This document shows, one piece after another, positions 40,350 to 49,532 of a stretch of 60,806 bases of DNA. The translations under genes and the position numbers were made by a program. This DNA comes from a virus. The notes below the pieces were generated by a model. The model had not been told where the DNA came from. It saw only the letters and a program-made list of their open reading frames with translations, and did not search any database. The first letter of the stretch is position 1; each line of letters opens with the position of its first letter. Location: positions 1 through 60,806 of the IMG/VR virus record IMGVR_UViG_3300042894_001153; one strand, written 5' to 3'.

Positions 40350-40357
40350 CAAAGATA
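40350..40357 (-). promoter_or_regulatory. -7 box before the 174-aa gene
   Basis: TATCTTTG on the minus strand, 9 bases before the ATG at 40340. Confidence 0.4.
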
Positions 40358-40363
40358 ATATTT

Positions 40364-41161
40364 TTAAGGGAAAGATTTCATTACTTCTGATTCGACAGAA
40401 AATAATTCAACTTTAGTGGTGCTATTGTTCTCAATATCGAATACGCAGTAGTGTCCAAGAACACCCTGAGACTCAGCTATAGAGTTTTTAATAAATAGAA
40501 AGTATGATGTTTGGCCTACTATTGGAGTAGTTCCTACTGCTGTTGTATTTATTATTACGTTATTGATGCCTGCCCTAATATTTATATTTACCTGAGTAAC
40601 CTGTCCCGCCCAAAGAGGACTGATTGTAGTTGTCCCTGTAGAAAAATACAGCATATCACCAACGCTAATAATATTACCAATCTCCATCGTTAACGGAAAA
40701 TCTACCTGAGCTATTCCTGCGCCTATTGCTACAGCAGAGCTTCTTCCGATACCGTCCAATGACCTTAGAGCATACTCAGATGGAGTGGCGGGTGTTGTGC
40801 CTAAATTACGAACAAATCCATACCAAGTCTGCTCCTTCTTCTCAAGCCAATCCCTATCGATGAAGCCTGAGTCTTGGATATCCGTAATTAAGTATGACTC
40901 CCAATTGTTGTCTCCCTCGAATGCTAAGGTCTTAAATAGCTTATTGTCAAGTGGGGCATCGTTTAGCACACTCTTTAGTGTAGATGTATACTGAGTTCCA
41001 TAGAAGTTATTCCTTACCTCATTGACATTATGTCTGTACAGGTTTCCTTGATAGAAGGTGTAGAAATAGTTATTCATCCCAATCATCCAATCAGGATAAT
41101 ATGAGTAAAAGGATGGAAACCCCTTAACCTCTTCGCTGTATGTTAATGTATAGTTTGACAT
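40364..41161 (-). CDS. Tail structural protein (265 aa)
   Basis: Starts MSNYTLTYSEEVKGFPSFYS and runs through GMNNYFYTFYQGNLYRHNVNE, NFYGTQYTSTLKSVLND and WYGFVRN. Aromatic-rich beta protein of the kind adjoining the nozzle gene in Bacteroidota podophages, possibly extending the nozzle. Family name not known. Confidence 0.65.
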   Translation of the reverse strand: MSNYTLTYSEEVKGFPSFYSYYPDWMIGMNNYFYTFYQGNLYRHNVNEVRNNFYGTQYTSTLKSVLNDAPLDNKLFKTLAFEGDNNWESYLITDIQDSGFIDRDWLEKKEQTWYGFVRNLGTTPATPSEYALRSLDGIGRSSAVAIGAGIAQVDFPLTMEIGNIISVGDMLYFSTGTTTISPLWAGQVTQVNINIRAGINNVIINTTAVGTTPIVGQTSYFLFIKNSIAESQGVLGHYCVFDIENNSTTKVELFSVESEVMKSFP

Positions 41162-41170
41162 ATTATATTA

Positions 41171-42085
41171 TTATGGGCATAATCCTTTTAAAATTACAAT
41201 TCCGTCTTGAACTTGCATCCACGCCCCCAATATAGCATAGTATCCGTTAGGTAGTATAAACTGTCCATTTGGGTCAGAGAATACCCAATCAAAATAATTA
41301 GGATTACCTGCTGTCCCTGTAACAGGCACATTATAATACGTCTGAGTTATTGACAATGGGCAAGCCAAAGCAGAACTCGCTTGCCCTATAGATGACGAGT
41401 ATCCCGTAAGTATTGTTGGACAAGACACCTCTAATACAGAACCGAGTAAATCTGTGCAAGGACTTGTTGTTGTTATATTTATAGTGGATGGAGATGCGTT
41501 TATTTTTGGTACAACCATAACACAAAATCCTGGGTTTGTACTTACGCTCAATGAAACATCTCCTGCATTTACGGTAACGGGTACAACGCTTCCTGAAGAT
41601 ACATAAGCCCCATTTGTATAAACATACTCAGGGAGCAAATATGAGCTTCCTGATATACCACAATCATAAACTGTATTACCAATAAAGGTTAACCTTGTAG
41701 GGTCTGTTGATTTGTGTAATCCATCTACGGGTGAGCTTAATTTATTGTAGGTAAGACCATCGTATGTCGCAGCAATTCCATCAGGAATGTTATTTGGATT
41801 AAACCTTATTATTATCGCACCCGTAGAGGCAGTTCCTACATTAACCTGTGTTTGGAAAAACGCAGGGCCAACCAATGAGCTTATAGATACATCACAGGTA
41901 ACAGCACAGGAAGGACATACCTGAGCAGGCAATAGAATACATCCTACCAACTCTCTCGATATTATACCATCTGAATAAAATCCATCCGCAGCACAAACTG
42001 TTAGTGCCGCATCGGTGTATACTGATGTTGAATTTGAAAATGAAGCTCCGTCTATATAAAAATTAGGCATATTATTTAAGGGCAA
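41171..42085 (-). CDS. Cysteine-containing tail structural protein (304 aa)
   Basis: MPNFYIDGASFSNSTSVYTD, then ALTVCAADGFYSDGIISREL with several later Cys (CPSCAVTC). Ig-like repeated strands follow. The FYIDG...ATSVY(T)D...CAADGFYS pattern is typical of a structural protein placed after the nozzle in Bacteroidota phages. It overlaps the nozzle stop by 10 bases. Confidence 0.65.
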   Translation of the reverse strand: MPLNNMPNFYIDGASFSNSTSVYTDAALTVCAADGFYSDGIISRELVGCILLPAQVCPSCAVTCDVSISSLVGPAFFQTQVNVGTASTGAIIIRFNPNNIPDGIAATYDGLTYNKLSSPVDGLHKSTDPTRLTFIGNTVYDCGISGSSYLLPEYVYTNGAYVSSGSVVPVTVNAGDVSLSVSTNPGFCVMVVPKINASPSTINITTTSPCTDLLGSVLEVSCPTILTGYSSSIGQASSALACPLSITQTYYNVPVTGTAGNPNYFDWVFSDPNGQFILPNGYYAILGAWMQVQDGIVILKGLCP

Positions 42086-45000
42086 TTAATTGGGTCGTTA
42101 CAGGCAAAGGTAAATGGATTCAATATCAATGAGTCAGGAACTAATAAACCTGTGTTTACAATTGTTCCACAGAAGAATGGGCCACCTACAATCAACTCTA
42201 TCTGCACCGTATCTCCTATAGCAAATCCATAGGTGTCAACAGGAGCTACATAGGTCAAACCATCGCTACACCCAACAAGAACATACGATTGAACAGGCTC
42301 TTGGTTAATGCATCCACAACAAGAATCAACAAGGTCAGTGCCAAAGCATAAGTCTATAGGTGTGCTATTTCTATAATCCCAAACCATATACAGATAATTA
42401 CCACTAACGGGCATTGCAAATTGTCCATCGTAAGTTGTGTTCCCCAATGTTGGAGGGTTTATAGGAGTTATAGTAGTAGCCACTGCAAGTAATGCTTGAA
42501 TATCTACAGGAGTATTTGCATAAAGCGTACTTGTTCTGTGGTATCTAAAGTTATTGACAAATTCATTAAATGTAAAATCATCAGGAACAATGGTATTGTT
42601 GAACATAGTAACCGTAGCTCCATCTGTTGGTATTACTCCACCACCCTGACCTCCTGTTATTAGTGAATACTGCGATACTATAGGGTTAAAGTTAGATAAT
42701 GAAAATTGTATATTCTGAGTATGCAACGGTGAGACAAATGTTCCACTTGACCACCTATACTGATTTGTTGTAAATAATCCTGCCTCAGAGTTACTCGTTA
42801 CGGTAACCAATACAATAGTTATCTGTTGCACTATAGGACACTTTAAAGTCAACTGAATAGTTACGCTTCCTGTAGACGTAATATCTAACAGCATCGTTGT
42901 CACGTTAACTATATCCTTAGTAAAGTTTAATATTCCACTTGTTGAAGCATTAATAACTGAATATGTATTTCCGTTATAGTTTGCATTAATTGTAAATGTG
43001 CCTACCACAGATGATACAGAGTACTCAATATCTGTGCTACCAACTAACTCACCAAGGTCTATGCAGGTATTAAATGGATTGGTATTGGTAACTGTTATCG
43101 CTATGGTTTTGCCACACTCATCACATATTTCCTCTAAGGGCAACTGAATATCGTTATTTGTTATAACGTACTCATTCATATATGGGTCGTAGCCACCTAA
43201 CTTCTGAGTATTAAATGAATCTATAAATAAATCCCTAAACCAAGTCCTCATACCAAGCTGAGATATCACTGTCAATTGGTCACTGTTGTACGCTGTACCC
43301 GTTAACTGTATTACAGAACCTCTCTTAGCGTCCGTAAAGAATTTATCCGAACCCCACTGAGCAAAGCTCTCAGGATTATTAGATATGCCAAACTCTTCAA
43401 TCCTTGCAATCTGAGTTCCAAGAACTTCAGGTATTGATGTCAATGCGCTTCCGCCTGCTGCATCTGATAGTAAATTCTTTCCTGCAAGTACGTATGATAT
43501 CTTATCCTCCTGTAGAGTCAGAACATCTGTCTCCCTTCCAAATAATTTATTGATAGGGCCAAACGACGTTTCTAATGGCTTATAGTTTAATAGACCAAGA
43601 TTAAATTCGTTTAGCTTGTTTATGTTTGACTCAGGATTAAAGATACCGCTATAGGTTATATCAGCGAATCTCCTTGATTCCTTATACTCAATAGTTGTGG
43701 TTATGTATGCTCTATTGCCTAATGTTAATTGTTTGCCATTTATAGCGTCCTGTATCTTATAGCTCTCTACTCCGTTACCAAAAGCGTAGCAATTGTAAAA
43801 ATCAGTAAGAACAATAGCAGGTGTATTAGGAAATTGTTGATTTTGAATATTCCCATTATGTTCTCCATTTGTAGTGTCAATGTCAAATACCTCACTTGAT
43901 TCATACCATAAATTAGGAGCAGCATCTAACGGTTGGGTTTCAAATACAATAATATTAGATGTTCTTATTACCTCTATTTTAATTTTATTGTTAGTCTCTG
44001 TTTTTTTTGTTGTAAATCCTATAATACCACTAAAAACAAGATACATTGGCGCACCTACACCTGCTTGCTCAAACTGAAGGTTAACGTCATCGGAACAGGT
44101 ATTTGCTCCACCGCCTGATAGGTTAATGTCATAAATTGCAATTGGTTCAGTTTTATTACAGGTTGCACTTCTTTGAGAGCTTGGGCCATTTAAAGTTGCT
44201 GCAACATTATCACCGTCCCACCAAGCTTTGAAACTTATATAATCCTGTGAAGCTGTAAAACTGCCTTCATATATATATTTTCTTCCCTCTATACCATAGT
44301 TACAGTCCTTGCCAATTCTTATGCTTTCAATATTTATATTTATTTTTGAGCCTGCAGGAATTGGTATATCTACAAAAGCGGGTGAAGGCCCTGCAGGATT
44401 TGGGTAATTTACTGTAAGATTAATTTGACCACAAGGGTTTTGTCTCGTTGTTGTGCTTGATATTTCACCCCAAGTAAAAACACTTGGCAATCCATCTGAT
44501 GTGTCCAATGATGCGCTAAAGTTATTTGCTCTTAACTTCATATATACTCCCTGCGGGACAGGTATAGTTGCACCTGCTCCATCTGTAGGTGGAGGGTTTA
44601 AAAAATCTGCTTGCTGTGCCTGTTTCTCTAATACAGTTGTATAGGCACAGGTATTTAAAGCTCCTGATGTATCTTTTTTTACTATAAGCTCATCTCCAAC
44701 CTCAACCTTCTGAGAGTTCTGTCCCTCAAGTAAAAAGTAATCAGCTCCTGATGTGGGGTCTCTAAAAAAGAACTGAGAGTAAATTGTCTCGTACGTATCT
44801 CTATCTGCCTTTATAACAAACTTATACCTTTTGGCCCAATACGGAGCTACCTGTCCAATTGGTATATTTATTTTTATTTGGTTTTGAAACTCAGATGCCG
44901 AGCAAGGTATGTGTATCGCATTGTTAGGGCCTACTAAAGCAGTAGACGACCTATTAAACTCATCCATATAGACAATACCGACCTCATAGCCTCTGTTACT

Positions 45001-46731
45001 ATGCAAACTTGTAGGATTCCCTATCTCTACATACGTAGCCGCTGCAAACTCTATATCATAGTAAGAATATACATTTTTTGTAATCGTTACAAATGTTGGG
45101 TCATCAACATACCTCATAACAGGCAATTGAAGCCCTATTAAAGAAGATGATGATGGGGTTGAAAATATTGCAATCGGCTGACCTGCTGCAGATATACCAC
45201 TTTCATATTTATAAAAATCTGTAGCCCCTGAAAGAACTTGCTCAACTGAACAGTTAAATACATCTGTAAAGGTTGAACCAAAACAAGAATTAGCTACAGT
45301 TGCTATAGTTGAAACTGTGCCTATCTTTTCTATAAAATCAGAATCTTGAGAAAGCGCATAAGCACTTGCAAAATCCTGCTGCAATATATATGCAAATGAT
45401 ATCGTAGTTGATGGCTGAATCTCTGTTGGTGGTGGAATATAACCTGTATATGAATTATGGTTGTACCTTATGTCGAATTCTATAACAGCTCCTTTAATTA
45501 AATCAATTCCATTAAAATCAAAGTATACAACAGAGTTGGATATAGTTTGGATTCCTCCAAATGTATAGTTACCATTTGATAAGGTATATGATATATCAGA
45601 AGCTCCTATCTCAGTTTGAAACAAAGTTGAAAAATATTCCAATCTAAGTGGCGTACCAACTAAATCAACTAAATCATATCCCTCGATATAGTTGCCATAC
45701 ATAATTCTATTACCCATCATAGTCTGAGCCTTTGATAGCCTTGGCACGTTATCGTACAGTCTTAGTATCTCTGAATCGGGAAGTATGGTAAATATCTTGC
45801 TATTTTGGAATTGGAATGTATACGGTGTATTGTCAGCCAATCCATTTGTATCTTTATTAATTTTTTCAATAATCCTTATTATAGGAGAGTTCATCTCCTT
45901 GAATAATAAATCTATTCCAACCACAAGTGGCCCACCTGATTCATATGTAACCACAGCCATATTAGTCGTGCCTACCATACCACTATTTAGTGCAGTTGAT
46001 ATATTATAATTAAATGCATTAGGCAAGAACGCAGGCTTGCTCCACTGAGATGTTGCTGAGTACTGATTATCATCGTATCTATACCTATACGCAAAGCATA
46101 TAAATCTTTCCTCTAAAAAGTTATCCTGAGTTTGTGTTAGTGTCGGTGCTACTGCAGGAGCAGCTAAAGGTGGTTGCTTTATAACAAGTATCGCCTCCTC
46201 TAAAAATGAATCAATTCCCGCAATTGGATTACCGTAGGTTCTGTTTACATTTATCTGTCTTGGCTGATTATAGTCATCCGTCCAAAACAATAAGTCCTCA
46301 ATCTTATTTACACCTGTAATTAGATAGCTTTTATTAAAGTTTAAAGTGGTATTATTAGTTGCGCCATCCCTTATGCTTATAATATGATATGTCAGTATAT
46401 CTAATTTAACATCATACGATACTATCAAATCAATTTTATTAATAGGCCCTGATAAAAAATCATCATCAGTAACAAACCAATATATAGTCTCATTAGCTCC
46501 ATCCTCATAAGCTCCAATGCACTTAGCACTGCTGCTTAGTGATGCACCCTCAAAAGATAAAGACGTAAGCTCTATGTTCCCCATTGAGTTTTCTATAACA
46601 CCAATCTCAGACTGCTCCGTAGAACCCATTCTGATATTCAATGCATCAATATACTCACCATTAGGCACAAGTCGTTCATCAACGACCTTATTCATCCTAC
46701 CTAACGTAAAATTCCTTGTTAGTTTTGCCAT
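42076..46731 (-). CDS. Tail nozzle / tail tubular protein B-like (1551 aa)
   Basis: The N-terminus MAKLTRNFTLGRMNKVVDERL, then PNGEYIDALNIRMGS and IENSMGN, is the signature of gp12-like nozzle proteins of podoviruses, with repeated WFVTDDD-type beta-propeller strands. The long C-terminal region (about 1150-1551) adds several Ig/fibronectin-like domains with Cys pairs (CDECGK, CCGCIN), more than T7 gp12 (about 800 residues) carries. This may be a second adhesion region. It is preceded by two connector-type genes. Confidence 0.8.
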   Translation of the reverse strand: MAKLTRNFTLGRMNKVVDERLVPNGEYIDALNIRMGSTEQSEIGVIENSMGNIELTSLSFEGASLSSSAKCIGAYEDGANETIYWFVTDDDFLSGPINKIDLIVSYDVKLDILTYHIISIRDGATNNTTLNFNKSYLITGVNKIEDLLFWTDDYNQPRQINVNRTYGNPIAGIDSFLEEAILVIKQPPLAAPAVAPTLTQTQDNFLEERFICFAYRYRYDDNQYSATSQWSKPAFLPNAFNYNISTALNSGMVGTTNMAVVTYESGGPLVVGIDLLFKEMNSPIIRIIEKINKDTNGLADNTPYTFQFQNSKIFTILPDSEILRLYDNVPRLSKAQTMMGNRIMYGNYIEGYDLVDLVGTPLRLEYFSTLFQTEIGASDISYTLSNGNYTFGGIQTISNSVVYFDFNGIDLIKGAVIEFDIRYNHNSYTGYIPPPTEIQPSTTISFAYILQQDFASAYALSQDSDFIEKIGTVSTIATVANSCFGSTFTDVFNCSVEQVLSGATDFYKYESGISAAGQPIAIFSTPSSSSLIGLQLPVMRYVDDPTFVTITKNVYSYYDIEFAAATYVEIGNPTSLHSNRGYEVGIVYMDEFNRSSTALVGPNNAIHIPCSASEFQNQIKINIPIGQVAPYWAKRYKFVIKADRDTYETIYSQFFFRDPTSGADYFLLEGQNSQKVEVGDELIVKKDTSGALNTCAYTTVLEKQAQQADFLNPPPTDGAGATIPVPQGVYMKLRANNFSASLDTSDGLPSVFTWGEISSTTTRQNPCGQINLTVNYPNPAGPSPAFVDIPIPAGSKININIESIRIGKDCNYGIEGRKYIYEGSFTASQDYISFKAWWDGDNVAATLNGPSSQRSATCNKTEPIAIYDINLSGGGANTCSDDVNLQFEQAGVGAPMYLVFSGIIGFTTKKTETNNKIKIEVIRTSNIIVFETQPLDAAPNLWYESSEVFDIDTTNGEHNGNIQNQQFPNTPAIVLTDFYNCYAFGNGVESYKIQDAINGKQLTLGNRAYITTTIEYKESRRFADITYSGIFNPESNINKLNEFNLGLLNYKPLETSFGPINKLFGRETDVLTLQEDKISYVLAGKNLLSDAAGGSALTSIPEVLGTQIARIEEFGISNNPESFAQWGSDKFFTDAKRGSVIQLTGTAYNSDQLTVISQLGMRTWFRDLFIDSFNTQKLGGYDPYMNEYVITNNDIQLPLEEICDECGKTIAITVTNTNPFNTCIDLGELVGSTDIEYSVSSVVGTFTINANYNGNTYSVINASTSGILNFTKDIVNVTTMLLDITSTGSVTIQLTLKCPIVQQITIVLVTVTSNSEAGLFTTNQYRWSSGTFVSPLHTQNIQFSLSNFNPIVSQYSLITGGQGGGVIPTDGATVTMFNNTIVPDDFTFNEFVNNFRYHRTSTLYANTPVDIQALLAVATTITPINPPTLGNTTYDGQFAMPVSGNYLYMVWDYRNSTPIDLCFGTDLVDSCCGCINQEPVQSYVLVGCSDGLTYVAPVDTYGFAIGDTVQIELIVGGPFFCGTIVNTGLLVPDSLILNPFTFACNDPINCP

Positions 46732-46732
46732 A

Positions 46733-47656
46733 TTATTTTAACCACTTATCTTGTCCTCTAAGATTCATCAACAATCGACCTGGGTGTATGTTGCTTATTC
46801 TAATCTTTGCGTTTCTCAATAGTGCAGTCTTTCTCTTTCTTGACCTGCTTACAATGTACTCCTGAACACCAACCTTTGAGTTTAGTATAGCAAACTCTAT
46901 AGCTGCGTACACATACTCCTCGAATAACTTATTCACGCTTACGCTTGCATCGTTGCCGTTCTCCATACCGTCTGATATGTATTCAAGTACCACTAACTCA
47001 CCCTGTATGCCTGAGCTAAAGTTTATTACACCTGCTTTTTTGTTAATACTAAATGTAGCATTAGCATTTGCAGTCTCAGTATTTAATCCAAATCTTGCAC
47101 CTACCCCTCTTCCAAAGTACCAATCTCCATTATAGTTATAGCCTAAAGAACCATTATAAGGTGATGCATTATTTAGATATATGCTTAGGCCCATTCCAAA
47201 TATCCTCTCATAATCTAAGTCAGAGAACGCAGGAGAAAGTATATTTCCATTTATATCAAATAGTATCTTACCTGTGTTATCCTGAAGATATGCATTTGAC
47301 CAATTTGTCTGAATGTTTTCGCTTAGTGGATGAAGTATTCCGTTTCTTTCAATTGATATCCTAACCCAATTTACAAAATCACTTGGCAATACATACCTTA
47401 ATTGGTCATCTACGCTTAACTCTAAGACCTTAATCTCTTTGAAAGCGTCGTAGTTTAGCTCTTGTATCGCTCTTTTTGCGTGAAATAAAATCTTAAATCT
47501 CTCCTCATTGTTAACCAAGCTATGGTTTCCTGAGTAGATGAGCATAAAGTTATTTACGATATCATATAGTGATACGTATTGATACGAACCCCAATTAGCA
47601 TCTATTGGAGAAGCTCCTGCATTTTCGTAGTATTGGTACTGTGATATATATGACAT
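46733..47656 (-). CDS. Head-tail adaptor/tube protein (307 aa)
   Basis: MSYISQYQYYENAGASPIDA, then EERFKILFHAKRAIQELNYDAFKEI and YVLPSDFVNWVRISI, followed by a beta-rich middle and a helical end (RSRKRKTALLRNAKIRISNI). Helical-beta layout resembles tail-tube A-type adaptors of podoviruses. Tight spacing (1-2 bases) to both neighbours. Confidence 0.65.
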   Translation of the reverse strand: MSYISQYQYYENAGASPIDANWGSYQYVSLYDIVNNFMLIYSGNHSLVNNEERFKILFHAKRAIQELNYDAFKEIKVLELSVDDQLRYVLPSDFVNWVRISIERNGILHPLSENIQTNWSNAYLQDNTGKILFDINGNILSPAFSDLDYERIFGMGLSIYLNNASPYNGSLGYNYNGDWYFGRGVGARFGLNTETANANATFSINKKAGVINFSSGIQGELVVLEYISDGMENGNDASVSVNKLFEEYVYAAIEFAILNSKVGVQEYIVSRSRKRKTALLRNAKIRISNIHPGRLLMNLRGQDKWLK

Positions 47657-47658
47657 AA

Positions 47659-48645
47659 TTATTGTTGTTGTTGTGCGTTAGCTTGCTCTTGAGCTTGCCC
47701 AAACTGAACTGCAGCAATCTCTCTGATAGACATACCCGCAAGTTGTAATATTTTATTTATCAATGTAGGCTCTTCCTCAAGTCCTAATTCAAAATCTTGG
47801 TAGTCAGGTTGAGATTGGTCAAACGCAGGCTCTCCATTTACCAATGTAATAAATGTCCACTTAGGGTCTTTTGGATACCTTATGTACTGACAAAGAACTT
47901 GACCTATATGGTTAATTGTTGCAGGGTAAGGTGTCATTATAAACTCCTCCTCTGTATACGCAGGATAGGTTAATGTTGGTTTTGCTATTAGCGAGTTATT
48001 CAAGATAGTAATCTTATTTAAAGAAACTTTCTCTGCCTCCTGTAATGAAGGGCTATAGATACTATAGTTAATACCCGTTGCTGTCCAAGGAGCTGCAAGC
48101 GGCAAGTAACTACTTGCTGTTGTTGTTATATCTATTGAGCTATTTACGCTTACCACAGTTGCATACTGAGTTACTCCACCCTTTATAAATGCAACCACAT
48201 CACCTGCCGCAACACCATTTGCTATAAATGCTCCTAAAGAGTCAATTAAAATAAATGTATTTACGTCTACAGCTGTATTTGTTCCGTTTCTCTTATTTGT
48301 TGAGTAAATCAACATCTTACCAATTGTATAGTACTCAGTACCCGTAGTTGATGTGGATGGCATAAAGTATGAATTACTTGCCAATGGACTATTTACATTA
48401 AGAACTAATGCATCTGATATAGAGAAGAACTCAATCTCCTCCATAGTTTTCTTAATATCAGAGTAACCTGTTCCTTGAAGTCTTGAGTTTTCTTTATTTA
48501 TTTGGTAATTATACCTTGGAAAGTATCCTATAAATATATCTAACTGAGCTTGCTTCGCAAACAAATTGAAATCTGATGGAGAAATATACCCATAGTTATT
48601 TTTATTTAATATAGATAATACTGTTGCTCTGACTGAATTTATCAT
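47659..48645 (-). CDS. Connector / stopper-type protein (328 aa)
   Basis: MINSVRATVLSILNKNNYGY, then ISPSDFNLFAKQAQLDIFIGYF, a long beta-rich middle and a Gln-rich end (QAQEQANAQQQQ). The FNxFAxQAQLDIF segment and a later YRxPKxPxW-type strand (CQYIRYPKDPKW) are common in connector proteins of Bacteroidota phages. It has its own promoter box and a terminator upstream. Confidence 0.6.
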   Translation of the reverse strand: MINSVRATVLSILNKNNYGYISPSDFNLFAKQAQLDIFIGYFPRYNYQINKENSRLQGTGYSDIKKTMEEIEFFSISDALVLNVNSPLASNSYFMPSTSTTGTEYYTIGKMLIYSTNKRNGTNTAVDVNTFILIDSLGAFIANGVAAGDVVAFIKGGVTQYATVVSVNSSIDITTTASSYLPLAAPWTATGINYSIYSPSLQEAEKVSLNKITILNNSLIAKPTLTYPAYTEEEFIMTPYPATINHIGQVLCQYIRYPKDPKWTFITLVNGEPAFDQSQPDYQDFELGLEEEPTLINKILQLAGMSIREIAAVQFGQAQEQANAQQQQ

Positions 48646-48660
48646 TTGTAAACCTTTCTA

Positions 48661-48668
48661 CAAAGATA
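48661..48668 (-). promoter_or_regulatory. -7 box before the connector genes
   Basis: TATCTTTG on the minus strand, 15 bases before the ATG at 48645 and just past the T-run of the terminator, so transcription may restart here. Confidence 0.5.
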
Positions 48669-48678
48669 ATAAAAAAAA

Positions 48679-48708
48679 AGAACCCCTTATAACTAAATAA
48701 GAGGCTCT
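48679..48708 (-). terminator. Terminator after the 247-aa capsid-module gene
   Basis: A hairpin with 12 paired positions and two mismatches (48679-48690 with 48697-48708), followed on the minus strand by eight T. It separates the capsid genes from the tail genes. Confidence 0.65.
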
Positions 48709-48724
48709 AAATTTAATGTTTATA

Positions 48725-49468
48725 TTACAATAACTTTTCGAGTATTTTATAGCTCTCTAAGCCATCATCTGATTGGAAGAATGATGCTACAATTGAGTAT
48801 GCATCCTCTCCAAATGGAATGTTCAATAATTTTGTTTTATTGGTGTTAGTGTTAAACCAAACTTCTTTTTGGCTCTTTCTAAATGTCAATAACCCCTTAT
48901 CAAAGAATAATGTCACGGTTGACTGAAGCTTTAAGCTTGGGTCGTTAACGATATCCAAGAATTGATGTGGGCTATTCTTAGCGTATACCAAGATATCTCT
49001 TTTTAACTCAGCCGTTGTAACCTTGGTCACGTCTCTGTTAAATAAAACCCTTGACACCATCTCAACCTGTTCGATATTCATCTCCCTTGCAGCGATAAGT
49101 GCATCAACCTCGTGGTTTAATCTTTCTACCTCTATTGCTGCATCCTTCTCGTTATCAACCTCAACGAATTTTATTCCGTTTAGTGGGTGGTAATACAAGA
49201 ACTGTTGCAGTATAGGGTTTGTACGAGGAACTGATAAGAAACCATCCTCAAAGATAATTGGCTCTAAGATAACATTACCATCCTGCTCCTCCTCAAAAGG
49301 TGACTTTTGATTTCTTGCGTAACGTAATGTTCTGTTTGTGTTTGTCTCTTCATCGAAATACAACAAAGGGAACTGTGCTGTGTGCCTTGTAGGTATCATA
49401 AAAGATAGTGGGGCTTCAGACTTTGTTAATTTGTAGACCTTGTCTACGCTTACTGTTTGTTTTTTCAT
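48725..49468 (-). CDS. Capsid-module protein (247 aa)
   Basis: MKKQTVSVDKVYKLTKSEAP, then PTRHTAQFPLLYFDEE and RTLRYARNQKSPF, with an LKRDILVYAKNSP segment. It follows the major capsid protein and precedes a terminator. It resembles a conserved structural or assembly protein in this position in Bacteroidota phages. A head-completion or decoration role is inferred. Confidence 0.6.
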   Translation of the reverse strand: MKKQTVSVDKVYKLTKSEAPLSFMIPTRHTAQFPLLYFDEETNTNRTLRYARNQKSPFEEEQDGNVILEPIIFEDGFLSVPRTNPILQQFLYYHPLNGIKFVEVDNEKDAAIEVERLNHEVDALIAAREMNIEQVEMVSRVLFNRDVTKVTTAELKRDILVYAKNSPHQFLDIVNDPSLKLQSTVTLFFDKGLLTFRKSQKEVWFNTNTNKTKLLNIPFGEDAYSIVASFFQSDDGLESYKILEKLL

Positions 49469-49499
49469 TTGATATGATTTGAATTTTAAAAAAGGAAGT

Positions 49500-49515
49500 G
49501 TGTCTTCAAAGACAC
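49500..49515. repeat. Dispersed palindrome, copy 13 (after the capsid gene)
   Basis: GTGTCTTCAAAGACAC. The flanks extend the symmetry to 20 bases (49498-49517). Confidence 0.85.
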
Positions 49516-49532
49516 ACCTCCAATTAAGAATA

